In this document: in pieces, positions 53,313-64,000 of the stretch
Layout of the letters: each line of letters starts with the position of its first letter
How positions within the stretch are numbered: position 1 is the first letter of the stretch
Source of the DNA: Branchiostoma floridae
Lineage: Eukaryota > Chordata > Leptocardii > Amphioxiformes > Branchiostomatidae
Length of the DNA stretch: 64,000 nucleotides
Assembly (NCBI RefSeq): GCF_000003815.2
Contig: NC_049994.1
Coordinates: forward strand, 15,994,489-16,058,488
Direction: 5' to 3'
Translations under genes and position numbers: made by a program
Notes under the pieces: generated by a model
The model's database searches: none
What the model was told of the DNA's origin: nothing
Seen by the model: only the letters and a program-made list of their open reading frames with translations

Positions 53313-53601
53313 GTATTCAAACACGCGTGTGGAATACCCGCATTTCTTTAAGTGCCGGCGATGAAACATTATCATCCGAACCACTAAGACGGCTAAGTGG
53401 GCTCCTTGTTTGGTACCGAACAGATCGGTTGACCCTTTGGGGTCAGATCTCGCCGGAGTTAATCACTTTGCCCGAGGGGTCCGTGTGCGCTTCAACACCC
53501 CTGTTCGGCTGCAACCAATCTGACCACCTAGCGTGTAATATACGAGCGGATGTTTCATGATATATACATACTTAGATAAATTCAACTACATTTACATTCT
53601 G

Positions 53602-53894
53602 AAAGGCGAAGGGCACAACCCGCCGTACGTAAAATTTGTTCGCACATTTTTTTTGGGAGGCCACGTCCGCCACGTCTTTCTGAGAACGTTCAGGTTGCAC
53701 AGGGTAGGTGCGTCGTCCGTACTGACACGTACGGGGGGCGTATCCGCAGACCGATGGCACAGAACGTTTTGCCTGCACGTAAAGTTCTTCGGCATGTCTG
53801 CGTGCTCCGAAATCCATCGGATTCCATACGAGTTCGTACGGAGGCGGTACTTACCACTTTTTGGCACGTACGGCGGTTTGTGCCCTTAGCTTTA
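53602..53894 (-). mobile_element. CGTACG-rich MITE family, copy 1
   Basis: The ends GGGCACAACCCGCCGTACGT and ACGTACGGCGGTTTGTGCCC are inverted. The interior has many ACGT/CGTACG words. It matches 55264-55592, 59275-59528 and 59525-59873, in opposite orientation to those three. Confidence 0.85.
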
Positions 53895-53961
53895 GTCGGC
53901 TGCAACTAATCTGACCACCACCTAGCGTGTAATAAACGGTCTTTTATGATAGATACATAGG

Positions 53962-54292
53962 CAGGGCTCGAAATAGTACCTGCATATACAGGTAAGTGCA
54001 GGTAAAATTTGAACTGTGCAGGTCTACCTGCACCTAACCTGCACTGGTCCATGTAACGTTACTGGGTTTTATACATAATTTCATAAATGTCCTATGATGT
54101 AGCTGTATGTGGATTGTTATTAGCTTCATTGACTATTACCACCTATCAATTATAAAAGACAAAATAGCAATGGTTCCTCAACAATTCTAGTATGATACAT
54201 ACTTCCTAAATTCAGAGTGGTGCAGGTAAAATTTGTCATTGAAAATTACCTGCACCAGTGCAGGTATGCAGAAAAAAGGATTTAGAGCCCTG
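53962..54292. mobile_element. hAT-like repeat with CAGGGCTC ends
   Basis: CAGGGCTCGAAATAG on the left and ATTTAGAGCCCTG on the right are inverted. Inner TGCAGGTAAAATTTG words occur at both ends. No clean 8-bp target duplication was found. Confidence 0.65.
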
Positions 54293-54295
54293 ATA

Positions 54296-54545
54296 GACAA
54301 ATCATATTACAACTACATTATAGGACGAGATAACACTCACTGTGTACAAATAGGCAGATACATGTACATCAATGACTGTTTATACATTAGAACCAATAGT
54401 GTAAATGATGCGCTATATACTGACCATGTTGATTATTCATATCTATAGATATACACATGTATATGTCTGTTTATATGTACTGTAAATACTTGTTATATAC
54501 CTAGCTTACGACAGTCTCTGTACTTGTGTTGTGTCAATAAAGATT
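54296..54545 (+). mobile_element. LINE 3' end fragment
   Basis: The frame reads YNYIIGRDNTHCVQIGRYMY and then a CLYIRT word, like the KFKYILGSDNPHCVQVGKYI stretch at 57700-58180 on the other strand. Both end in GTGTCAATAAAGATT. This is the C-terminal end of a LINE polyprotein followed by its 3' UTR. Confidence 0.6.
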
Positions 54546-54578
54546 TCGGATGTTTTATGCATATATCCACAGACTTTA

Positions 54579-54911
54579 ACGCTAGTCCATGTTTATCCGC
54601 GGGAACCTAATGTGTTCGTTTTTTTTTTAAACTGGGTATTATTTGGTGATATCATGTCGGACGGTGGTTTAAAACCACAATATTTCAAAATTTTGCCTGG
54701 CAGTTTGATCTCCTTGGTTTGATATAGCAACGGATATAGGTTACCCCCAATTGCAGTTTGATATAGCAACGAATATAGGTTACCCCAATATCTAAAATAA
54801 TATTGCTGTTTGATATAACAGCGGATAAAGGTCACCCCAAATATTTAGAAATATTGCCGTTCGATACAAGAACGGGTATAGGTTACCCCGCGGATAAAGG
54901 TGAACAAGCGT
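54579..54911. mobile_element. MITE, GGTAACCTATATCCGTTG family
   Basis: The left AACGCTAGTCCATGTTTATC and right GCGGATAAAGGTGAACAAGC match the 7275-7941 element. The right end contains three GATATAGCAACGGATATAGG-type units. Confidence 0.7.
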
Positions 54912-55263
54912 CATAACCCATTTCGTAGTATGTATTATGAACTTATAACTAAGACGAATCGTTAAAACAGTGCAGTGCTAAATGAAGTAATGAGTTAAAT
55001 GTTGAAAACAAGGTACTAAATCACTGAAAATAACTGAACCCTAACATCTGCTTGGAGATCATTGGACCAATATCATATCATACAAGTAGTGCCAATATTT
55101 TCTAATATTGTCATAAAGGTGTGCGTTCGATAAACATGTACGTCTTTACCCTTGTTCTGCCATTGTTATGCCAGTGCCCCCCCCCCCCTCCCCCTACCCC
55201 AAACCCTTTAAGATACAGGTCCCACATATAGGCATTACATATATGCATCCCGAACGCACAATC

Positions 55264-55592
55264 AAAGCTAAGGGCACAACCCTCCGTACGTGCAAATACG
55301 TGCTGCCTAAGTGCCAAAACGTGGGCAATCTTTTGGGATCCGTAAGTGGTATGTACCGCCTCCGTACGAACTGGTAGGAAATCCGACGAATTTGGGAGCA
55401 CGCAGACACGCCGTGGAACTTTACGTGCAGGCAAAACTTCGTGTGCCATCGGGCTGCGGATTCGCCCCCTGTACGTGCCAGTACGGGCGAGGCGCCTGTT
55501 CTGTACAGCCTGAACGTTGTCAGAAATACGTGGCGGACGTGGACTCAAAACAAAAACAAACGTACGGACAAATTGCACGTACTTAGCTTTAA
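55264..55592 (+). mobile_element. CGTACG-rich MITE family, copy 2
   Basis: The ends are AAAGCTAAGGGCACAACC and ACGTACTTAGCTTT, with a full interior. Confidence 0.85.
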
Positions 55593-55937
55593 AAAATCAA
55601 ACAAACATCAGTGCGGTTGGCAGTTAATCATATCAACTGCAGCACAAACGCTTAATTATACTAACTAATAGCTATATAGGTGCGACAATATCTGGTCTAA
55701 GATAGGTACAATCATGCCATTAAAACATTCCAGCCTTCCACCACATAAATCATGTGGGGTAATGGGTCGGACAAATTGGTTAAGTCGGCGTGCGTGCATG
55801 ACGACATGAAGGCTTGCACCCTCCGGCATTGCCGCCATTTTGACAGGCAATAGTCTAGATAATTAGTCGGCGACAACACCCCACCTTCTCCCGGCCACAA
55901 CAAAACTCTGGAACTCACTACCTCAGCACATAAGACT

Positions 55938-56030
55938 GGTATTCAGCCGTAATATCGCTCCCGAGTTTCTTCTGTCCTCTTCGTAATTACGAAGAGGAGA
56001 GACTCGGGAGCGATATTACGGCAGAATACC
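55938..56030. repeat. 93-bp near-perfect hairpin
   Basis: The arms GGTATTCAGCCGTAATATCG and CGATATTACGGCAGAATACC continue through CTCCCGAG and CTCGGGAG to a centre CTTCGTAATTACGAAG. Only a few bases are unpaired. Confidence 0.93.
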
Positions 56031-56540
56031 AGGCTATCAGCACATAGTGAAGGTCTACATGCTCTTTTCCGTAAGGCGTAGGCACCCTATCTGTATTTTC
56101 CGTAATTTGTATGGAAAACCATCTTATCTAGTACGTAATTCGTAGCGAGTCAACCAAATATAGCGTAATTGCCTTCCTTGATTTTGCGTAATACGTAGGG
56201 GCTTCTTCTGAATTCAGCGTAAATCGTTGTCGGGACCCCCCATGCGGACCCTCCATAGTGACACTTAGGGACAGACAAAAGTTTAAGACCAGCAACAACA
56301 ACCATTTCAGCGACCTAAGTCAGCGCCCTTAAGGATAGCTAGCTACTAAAGCTGAAGTTTTCCTCAAAGAAAACAACAAAACAAATTGAGTAGCGCGGCA
56401 TGTTGATGGACCGGTTCGTCAGCAGGAGGATGACGCCAGGTCACGTGATCATCGTGACGCACCATGCATGTCACTGAATGCTAACGATATCTTGGGCGTT
56501 AGACCTAAGTACTGTACGTAGTTCGTGCGTTAGTTAGTTA
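56031..56540. other. no gene recognised
   Basis: Sequence with several CGTAA(T/G)-type words but no defined repeat or frame. Confidence 0.35.
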
Positions 56541-57512
56541 TATTTCAGCCATACCATAGGTATGGTGAAATATATTGTATTCGTAATGTTTCTTTCTTTC
56601 TTTCTTTCTCCTGTCAAATCTTCAAATCGAATCAACTCCGCCATTTTTTAACCGATTGACTTGAAATTTGGCACAAAGGTAGAGTAAGCCAATACCCTCA
56701 GGTGTATTTTTCATTTTTTTCATATCTGCCTTTAAAATGATTTTATTGAGGTTTTTGTCATTTTTTACGTATATTTCGGGCTCCTGTACCCTGGTATTAC
56801 AGCCGAATGACATGAAATTTGGTACAGAGGTGCCTTGATCATATGCTCACCTAGATTCAATAACAGTTTTGGCATACGGTACAACAAAATGCTTAATTTT
56901 GCGATTTTTTGCCATTTTTTGACCAAAAAAGGAAATTTTTGGCTCCTGTAGCCCCGTTTTACAACAAAATGATCTGAAATTTGGTATAAAAGTGCCCTTC
57001 AATTATATGCACATAAATTCAATAAAAGTTTTCCCATACGGTACAACAAAATACTTAATTTTGCGATTTTTGGCCATTTATTTTACCAAAAAAGGACATT
57101 TTTGGCTCCTATAGCCTCGTTTTACAACCAAATGATCTGAAATTTGGTATAAAAGTGCCCTTCAATTATATGCACATAAATTCAATAAAAGTTTTCCCAT
57201 ACGGTACAACAAAATGCTTAATTTTGCGATTTTATGGCCATTTTTTGACAAAATTTGGACATTTTTGGCTCCTGTTCCCTCGATTTACAACCTAATGACC
57301 CGTAAATTGGTAAAGGGGTGCTCTAGATATCTATTCAAATAACCCATGTATAATTTTTGGCACGGAACACTTTAAAATGATATATTTGGGATTTTTTTGG
57401 TCATTTTCCAATGGCCAAAGGGGTCAACGACCTCAAGGCCTATTGTTTCATGAGGGAGATGGCTGAAATATGCTGTATTTGCTCTCAAGCAAATGTCGGC
57501 CTTTCTAGTTAG
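56541..57512 (-). mobile_element. large non-autonomous repeat, copy B
   Basis: Inverse of 21176-22830, running from TATTTCAGCCATACCATAGG to TCGGCCTTTCTAG. The interior has tandem units of about 162 bp (for example AATGATCTGAAATTTGGTAT at 56968 and 57131). A (TTTC)n run lies near 56590-56609. Confidence 0.8.
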
Positions 57513-57699
57513 TTAGTAAGTACGTTCCTGTTCCCGTGACCCTTATTGGACCTCGGGGAAGAGCTACGAAGGCTTGCAGGGAATTCTAGTAAAGATAACG
57601 GATATTAATTGATTGGTTAATTGGTTGACTGATCGACTGATAGTTTGATTGATCGATCGTTGATTAATTTATTGATATCCGTGCTTGTTCCGTGTGTAC

Positions 57700-58180
57700 T
57701 TTATTACAGATAATCTTTATTGACACGACAAAAGTACAGCGACTTTCGTAAGGTCTACATGTATAACAACTACTTACAGTACAACTAAACACATATATAT
57801 GGATATCTATAGGTATGGATACATCAACATAAAGGGTTTAGCATGTCATTTACACTATTGGTTCTACGGTATAAACAATCGTGGATATATTTGCCTACTT
57901 GTACACAATGTGGATTATCGCTTCCCAGAATGTACTTGAATTTATCTATCGAACAGAGAGTAGCAAAGTCTTTAGAGGAAGTGGAAAGTAATGTGAACAG
58001 CTCTTACATAACATTGATAGTAGTTGTTAATCATGACGGTAATACTGCTATGACTATATACGCTAACTTCCTAATCTTCAAACTTGTTTTGTATGTCGTT
58101 TCAGACATTTTGCTGCGTTTATGTTTATGTGCCAATTTACCTTATCACCCCTCGCCATGGCTATGTCTTTTTTAAAATCA
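57700..58180 (-). mobile_element. LINE 3' end fragment
   Basis: The minus strand reads DKFKYILGSDNPHCVQVGKY, then HDCLYRRTNSVND after a small shift, and ends in GTGTCAATAAAGATT. It is homologous to 54296-54545. Confidence 0.65.
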
Positions 58181-58999
58181 TAGGCACCTCTATATAATGT
58201 CCACGTGGACAGCAATGACGTCAGCCACAGTGGATCCACTGAAGAGCGGCTATGATGATGATGATAATGATGATGTCCATGCTAAGATACAATATTGTTT
58301 ATGAAGTGAAATCCAAAGGTACATAAACGCAACATGTACATTTTCTCGTCTGTTTATTAAACATGTAAATTCTGTGACCACTTGTATCTCGAAGACGACT
58401 CAACATTTTTACTAGCTAGACGTTTCTATGTCAACCCGTCTTTGTGTCTGAAATATATAATAGACCCCTTTCTCGAGTTTCAATAAAATGACTGTCAATT
58501 TCAAGTGCTATTTGTTATAAGTTGTGGTGAGGTAACTACTGTAACTGTTAGCTACTTTCGCAGTTAGTTATAAGGGCGCAAGTACTTTATTAGATAACTC
58601 GCGTTATAAAAGAGAGAATGACTGGTTAACAGTGAAGAATCCCTAAACTTTGATCCAAAGATTTGCTTCAACCAGTATGGAACTTCATTGGTACATATAC
58701 ATGGCGTGAATCTAATACTTGTGGCATTTAAAAAAGGTGAACATTACTAGAGAAGAAACATGCAATTCAATGTCAAATTTACATACTTAGTAACTCATCA
58801 GGTCATAGTTATTGATAAGCACATCGTTCGTCGTCAGTTGTGCAAATTAGTCATGTATTTGTGCATTTATCTCCCTTTCTCAGGTACAAATCTCAAGTCA
58901 CATGTATGAGAGTTATTATATTTCATGGAATACGGTGAATTTTCATTCATTATGCAAGTTAGGTCCTGATTTGCACATCTACGTTTTCAACGTCAGTGC
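58181..58999. other. no gene recognised
   Basis: A short (GAT)n run at about 58250-58276; otherwise AT-rich with no supported feature. Confidence 0.4.
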
Positions 59000-59190
59000 T
59001 TCAGGTTCTGTTTCTGTATCTGTATCCGTATCTGTATCTATATAGCCGGTATAACCGCCATTCGGCGCAACACACCAGCTTTGCAGGCACACGGCGCGGC
59101 AGCAGCTGGTTATATTACACAGAACGACCCGTCACACCTAGCTTTTGCAAATCCTTCTGCCAGCGCTCTTTAAAACTATCCAGAGAATAT
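59000..59190 (-). mobile_element. LINE 3' end fragment
   Basis: The minus strand reads CTGGATAGTTTTAAAGAGCG then GGTGTGACGGGTCGTTCTGT, with a (GATACA)n-type tail at the left side. It is the same family as 33485-33790, truncated at its 5' side. Confidence 0.72.
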
Positions 59191-59274
59191 ACTCCTACTG
59201 TGCTTGGTGATAACAAGATGGTTGGCCTTGGACATTTTGCCTCAAGCCAAATGAAGAGACAGGTTAATAACAGG

Positions 59275-59528
59275 TTAAGCTAAGGGCACAACCCACAGCT
59301 TACAGTAGGTACAAATACGTGCAGTACGTGCCAAAACGAAGGCGATCTTTAGGGATCCGTAAGTGTTAAGTACCGCCTCCGTACGAACTCGTAGGGAATC
59401 CGACGGATTTTGGAGCACGTAGACACGCCGTAGAACTTTACGTGCAGGCAAAACGTTGTGTGCCATCGTTTTCATAAATACGTGACCTCTGAAAAAAAAA
59501 ACGTACGGACAAAATGCCCTTAGCTTAA
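59275..59528 (+). mobile_element. CGTACG-rich MITE family, copy 3 (internally deleted)
   Basis: The ends AAGCTAAGGGCACAACCC and GCCCTTAGCTT are inverted. The middle is shorter than in the other copies. It abuts copy 4. Confidence 0.82.
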
Positions 59529-59873
59529 AGCTAGGGGCACAACCCGCCGTACTTGCAAGTGCGTGCTGTCTACGTGCCAAAACATGGGCAATCTTTTGCT
59601 ATCCGTAAGTGGTAAGTGCCGTCTCCGTACGAACACGTGGCGAATCCCACCGATTTGGGAGCACGCAGACACGCCGTAGAAATTTAAGTGCATGCAGAAC
59701 TTTCTCTGCGTTCGGGCTGCGGATTCGCCCTCCGTACGTGCCAGTACGGGCGACGCACCTACCATGTACAGACTGAACGTTTTCAGGAATACGTGGCGGA
59801 CGTGGCCTCCACAATAAACGTACGGACAAATTGCACGTACGGCGGGTTGTGCCCCAGGCTTTAGGTAGCATCT
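59525..59873 (+). mobile_element. CGTACG-rich MITE family, copy 4
   Basis: AAAGCTAGGGGCACAACCC and GGGTTGTGCCCCAGGCTTT are inverted ends. This is the best preserved member. Confidence 0.85.
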
Positions 59874-60239
59874 ACAGACCACGCCTGTCAGGTTAACCGG
59901 TTAGACAGCATCGACAAATTACGTGTGACCCTGGGAAGGTTAGCGCGACAAGTTTGAAGATCTCTGACGCTGCCACCAACTTTGAGCTGCAACTTTGCCT
60001 CACAGGTGGGAACATCTTTACCGTACAGATTCTGAAGGAATGAAGGATGTCTTCCGTCGCTGTGAACAGGGTTTGAAAAGCCTCAAAGCATGCAAGTTAT
60101 CACACATATATATGTAGCTATTGTTTTAGAGAGCATGTACTCATGTCTTCTCTGCTGATTATATACAAAACGACCAAAACGCTACCCTCAGGGGATTCTT
60201 GTGGTTTTCAGCATGTACATATGTCGATTCCGGTGTTGT

Positions 60240-60655
60240 GTATTTGAGGGAGAATACGTTATCTTTTGTGTCAAGCGGAGGTTCCAATTGCTGTAGTTCA
60301 GCATCACAATATGGCTGAAAATACGAAGTTTGGGTTGTTTAACACTTACTAACTTGTGTTGACACAATCTCTCGCTGGCTGGGGTAAATGAGGGGGCGGT
60401 AACTGTAGGGCTAGCAGCGCGATTTAGTCAAGCTAGGATTATTATTTACGACTTAGTTGAGCCAGACGGTCCTCAGACCAACTACGATGTACTTTCTGGC
60501 CGTATCGGATCCAGTTCTGTGAGCTACGTCGTAGAAAGCGCAAGTACGTACGTCGTAGTTGAATTTTGACTGGTACAGAAAACCATGATCCAGTTCGGTG
60601 AGCTAAGTCGTAGAAAGCGTCATTACGTCGTAGTTGAATTTTGACTGGTAATGTT
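60240..60655 (+). repeat. diverged direct duplication, copy 1
   Basis: GAGGGGGCGGTAACTGTAGG, TTTTGTGTCAAGCGG and TACGTCGTAGTTGAATTTTG are shared with 61260-61805. It contains two units around AGTCGTAGAAAGCG. Confidence 0.72.
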
Positions 60656-61259
60656 TTTTTTAGTGACAGTGACAGTCAGACTTCAAACCTGTCGGAACAG
60701 CCATAGATGTAACTTCAATTTTCATTGAATAAAAACACTGTTAGACATGCATTAAAGGTTTAGAACTCCATCCTGGGATTTATCAAAGTTATATTCTTCA
60801 AGCAGATTTTTAATGATCCGAGGCCGCACTAATTATAGGGTAAGGACGAGGTGATTACACGTAGAAGTCACATCTTTTGTCTCTTGTAGGGGGTTTCTTG
60901 GATGGAGTGCCTTCTGTGATGTCCCCCTTAATAGGACATAGAGGCGGGGACTAAGGCTACTTTTCTGGTTGGACGAGTTGTGGTACATTGTCCTATGGTC
61001 CAACCTGAGGCTCGAGTGTGAATGTACCTCATTTTAATCCAGACATTCTATCGCTTGGGTGGTTTGATTCTTACTTCTTCTTTGATACAGTCGTATGTGA
61101 GACACACAAGAATTCAGAAGAACTGCGTGGGTCTGCGCTTGCTTTTTGTAAGTAACATATATAATCTGGGCCATTCATTTTACATTTTTGCCTTCGCCGA
61201 GAAGGCTATGGAAACGGTTGAGCTAGGAATTTTGGGGACTTTATCTTGTTCTCAGTGTA
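60656..61259. other. no gene recognised
   Basis: Spacer between the two diverged copies. Some AGGGGGTTTC-type sequence, no frame with motifs. Confidence 0.35.
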
Positions 61260-61805
61260 GCGTATTCAGGGGGAGAATACGATAACGTTATGTGTCAAGG
61301 TGATGTACAAATTGGTGGGGTAAGACGTTGTAGTCCAACTATGTCGCAGTATGGATGAGATTACGCCGTTCTGGTTATTACTAGCCCGTGTTTACACAAT
61401 CTTTTGCTGACTGCGGTTAATGAGGGGGCGGTAACTGTCGGGCTAGGAGAGTGATTTTAGCCAGGCTATGGCTATCACGACGTTGTTGAGTCAGACCGTA
61501 CTTCAGGCACGTACTTGGACCGAAAGTCAAGTCGTATTGGAGCTCGTTGTGTGAACTACACCGGAGGTCACCAAAATGCGTCGTGCCCTGTCAAACTATG
61601 CTGTAGTTTAGTGTAGTGTAATTGGCTGAAGTACGGCGTAGTTGAATGTTGACCTGAATAGAAAACCATATACGCCGTAGAAAGCGTAATTACGTAAGTA
61701 CGCCGTAGTTGAATGTTGACCTGAATAGAAAACCATATACGCCGTAGAAAGCGTAATTACGTAAGTACGTCGTAGTTGAATGTTGACTGGTATAGAAAAC
61801 CATAT
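61260..61805 (+). repeat. diverged direct duplication, copy 2, with 67-bp subrepeats
   Basis: It has GAGGGGGCGGTAACTGTCGG as in copy 1. At 61660-61805 there are two to three units of about 67 bp with CGCCGTAGAAAGCGTAATTA and GAATAGAAAACCATATACG. Confidence 0.75.
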
Positions 61806-62090
61806 ACGTTTATTTCCCTCGGTGGAAATATATACATCGAAGACGGCCACGAGATTTGCTTTGCGGTAAAAGATCAGCGCTAGGGGGTCGAGTTATTCAT
61901 TCAATAACTAAAAGGTAGTGGATACTACAGAAACGTCCCCCCGTTTCCAAAATCTGCCAGTTGCTTATACATTGTATATATCTTACCTTAGACCTTAGGT
62001 CCGTCTATGCCTACATTGTTATGCTTTACTTATATTCAAAGAAGTATGTCTTATTCAAGATCTGAATATATTGAGTCGAGGGAAAAGACC

Positions 62091-62186
62091 ATGACGTCAT
62101 CACGTCGCGATGTCTCTGTGCTCCTTCCGTTCCATGATGCGGACCAAGAGAAGGCTGAGGAGTTACGTAGATGCCCGGATGTACAG
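62091..62186 (+). CDS. putative first coding exon of an unidentified gene
   Basis: ATG 62091 opens MTSSRRDVSVLLPFHDADQE then KAEELRRCPDVQ, ending at CAG before a strong GTACGT donor in phase 0. An in-frame ATG at 62046 would add 15 residues. The charged, codon-like composition and the donor suggest a real exon. I do not recognise the family. Confidence 0.45.
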
Positions 62187-62719
62187 GTACGTGAGCCGGG
62201 AGGTGTGTGTGTTTGGGCGGGAGTGCTGTGCGTGGTTCAGGTACCAAAGCTGGCCAATTCCACTACTCCCCAGGCAGAGGTTCGTTTCCGACTGTCTTTG
62301 ATGTATTTCAGGCGTTTAGTCGGGCTTTCTATCTTGTGCCCTTTAGCGCGCATGAAGAAAACGTTTGAGCTGCAATTCACCGGAATGCAAATGTGACCAG
62401 TGCTGTCCCTACATTACGTCACGTGAAAATTAACGCCTCGTAACAATTAAGGGTTAATGACCTGGCCTGAGGTGTATACGGTGCCATAATTCACATGTGC
62501 CACATTGTCATATGTCTAGCTGTGACGACTCAGCTCCGTACCTGGCGGCCGTTATAGTGGAAAAGTTTATTGCAGATTCTTGCCCGAGGATTAATTGCAT
62601 GTGACAATGTAACATGAAAGGGGACAGACAAAGAAATACTGTAGAACTTAGAACATGTCTACAAGCTGTAGTCTAAAAGCTATCTGAAACTGTGGCTTGT
62701 TGGTTTATATATTATATCA

Positions 62720-62816
62720 GTATCATATCATATCATATCATATCATATCATATCATATCATATCATATTACATCATATCATATCATATCATATCATATCA
62801 TATCATATCATATTAT
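62720..62816 (+). repeat. (TATCA)n pentanucleotide microsatellite
   Basis: About nineteen near-perfect TATCA units with two single-base changes. It lies in the presumed intron of the unidentified gene. Confidence 0.95.
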
Positions 62817-63248
62817 ATAGTAGTGCATAAACGAGATGCGTGGATAACATCTTACCACCACTACCTGCACCTACGTAATGTCACTGTTTGTGATCAATTC
62901 CTCCTATGATTCCCTATGTTTTGTTCGAATGCGCGCCAGCGTGGACTAGTCCACTTACAAATAGGGGTGGCGCGAATTATATTTTCTGTCCTTCTTGGTC
63001 ACAGATTAAGAGGTTATGTCAGTTTTATTCAAAGAAGAACTGTGCTACAAATGTTGGTAAGAAAAGAGCCTACTCCCCTGCATGATGGTATCGTCAAAGT
63101 GGTCATTAATTAGGCTATTTAGCAATATAATGACCGTGAATGACGTGTCATAACCAACATGAAATGCTGCCCTGATTGGTCGACGTCGCCTGGCTTTATG
63201 ATAATGTAGCTGTGTGAAGATTCTAACCACTACCCAATCATTCATTAG

Positions 63249-63320
63249 GTGAAGGAAGTCATCTTCAGCAATATTGAAGACAATGAGACGCTCCTGGAGT
63301 ACACCGAACGAGTGAAAAAG
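63249..63320 (+). CDS. putative second coding exon of an unidentified gene
   Basis: A TTCATTAG acceptor and GTTGGT donor bound 72 nt that encode VKEVIFSNIEDNETLLEYTE then RVKK. Phase 0 matches the exon at 62091-62186. The gene would continue past the right edge. Other exons between the two cannot be excluded. Confidence 0.45.
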
Positions 63321-63394
63321 GTTGGTAAAAGTTATTTTTATTTTCTATTGTTATAATTGTTATTGGGTAGGCCGACTACTCTCTCTTCGCAGCC

Positions 63395-64000
63395 TTCGCT
63401 TCTTTACCCACTCCAGCCCTTTACCCGCTCCAGCCACTTTACCCGCTCCAGCCACTTTACCCGCCCCAGCCCATCGGCCACCTTACCCGCTCCGGCCACT
63501 TTACCCGCTCCAGCCCTTGACCCGCTCCAGCCACTTTACCCGCTCCAGCCACTTTACCTGCTCCAGCCACTTTACTCGCTCCAGCCACTTTACCCGCTCC
63601 AGCCCCTTTACCCGCTCCAGCCACTTTACCTGCTCCAGCCACTTTACCCGCTCCAGCCCTTAACCTGCTCCAGCCACTTTACCCGCTCCAGCCGCTTTAC
63701 CCGCTCCAGTCCCTTTACCCGCTCCAGCCACTTTACCTGCTCCAGCCACTTTACTCGCTCCAGCCACTTTACCCACTCCAGCCCCTTTACCCGCTCCAGC
63801 CACTTTACCCGCTCCAGCCACTTTACCCACTCCAGCCACTTTACTCGCTCCAGCCACTTTACCCGCTCCAGCCACCTTACCAGCTCCAGCCACTTTATCT
63901 GCTCCAGCCCTTAACCCGCTCCAGCCACTTTACCTGCTCCAGCCACTTTACTCGCTCCAGCCACTTTACCCGCTCCAGCCCCTTTACCCGCTCCAGCCAC
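63395..64000. repeat. 18-bp minisatellite running off the window
   Basis: More than thirty units of CCACTTTACCCGCTCCAG with C/T changes and a few shortened units (CAGCCCTTAACC). Frames stay open for long stretches on both strands (GAGKVA hexapeptide on the minus strand), but this follows from the period being a multiple of three. Confidence 0.95.

Noticed and set aside
62091..62100. CRE-like TGACGTCA as a regulatory site
   Set aside because: It overlaps the putative start codon and coding exon; a single 8-mer is expected by chance at this scale.
63322..63914. Long plus- and minus-strand frames encoding LQPLYP or GAGKVA repeats
   Set aside because: They arise from an 18-bp tandem repeat whose period is a multiple of three. 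No start context or splice support.

Overview
The window looks like a piece of a lancelet (amphioxus, Branchiostoma-type) genome. The evidence is indirect. Genes are intron-rich with GT-AG junctions, the protein families are typical of deuterostomes (PDIA5, TRIM/NHL, clustered beta-1,3-glycosyltransferases), and the gaps are packed with short foldback elements, tRNA-derived SINEs, LINE 3' ends and young tandem repeats. There is a 100-base N gap at 15365-15464. No bacterial-type operons, CRISPR arrays or rRNA genes were seen.

Layout. (1) 2-1906 (+) is the 3' part of an intronless NHL-repeat protein gene. It contains an internal near-identical duplication and a Pro/Ala-rich linker made of 7-residue repeats. 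(2) 3266-18285 (-) holds thirteen exons that read as one PDIA5-like protein disulfide isomerase. All thirteen phases agree, and the model runs from a signal peptide to the end of the second CGHC thioredoxin domain. The exons for the expected last thioredoxin domain are not in the window, and the opposite-strand NHL gene lies where they would be sought. The 3' part of PDIA5 exon 2, with its splice donor, has been amplified into a six-copy tandem array. (3) 18.3-25.1 kb has no convincing gene. It holds an exact 478-bp direct repeat, a satellite-like array and a large non-autonomous repeat. (4) 25144-27751 (+) is a complete two-exon TRIM2/3-like RING/B-box/coiled-coil/NHL gene of 618 residues ending in a CaaX-like CSVM. 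(5) 29892-31457, 38618-39778 and 48035-49126 (all -) are three intact single-coding-exon beta-1,3-galactosyltransferase-like (GT31) genes. Each has a splice acceptor just upstream of its ATG. (6) 49.2-62.0 kb is a gene-poor repeat landscape with several element families. (7) 62091-63320 (+) may hold the first two exons of an unidentified gene running off the right end, followed by a long 18-bp minisatellite.

Functionally, PDIA5 (ER oxidative folding) and the GT31 enzymes (Golgi glycosylation) belong to the secretory pathway, while the TRIM protein is a probable cytosolic E3 ligase. Nothing shows that these genes work together. The GT31 genes are a local duplication cluster. Every call rests on reading the sequence alone; no database search was possible.
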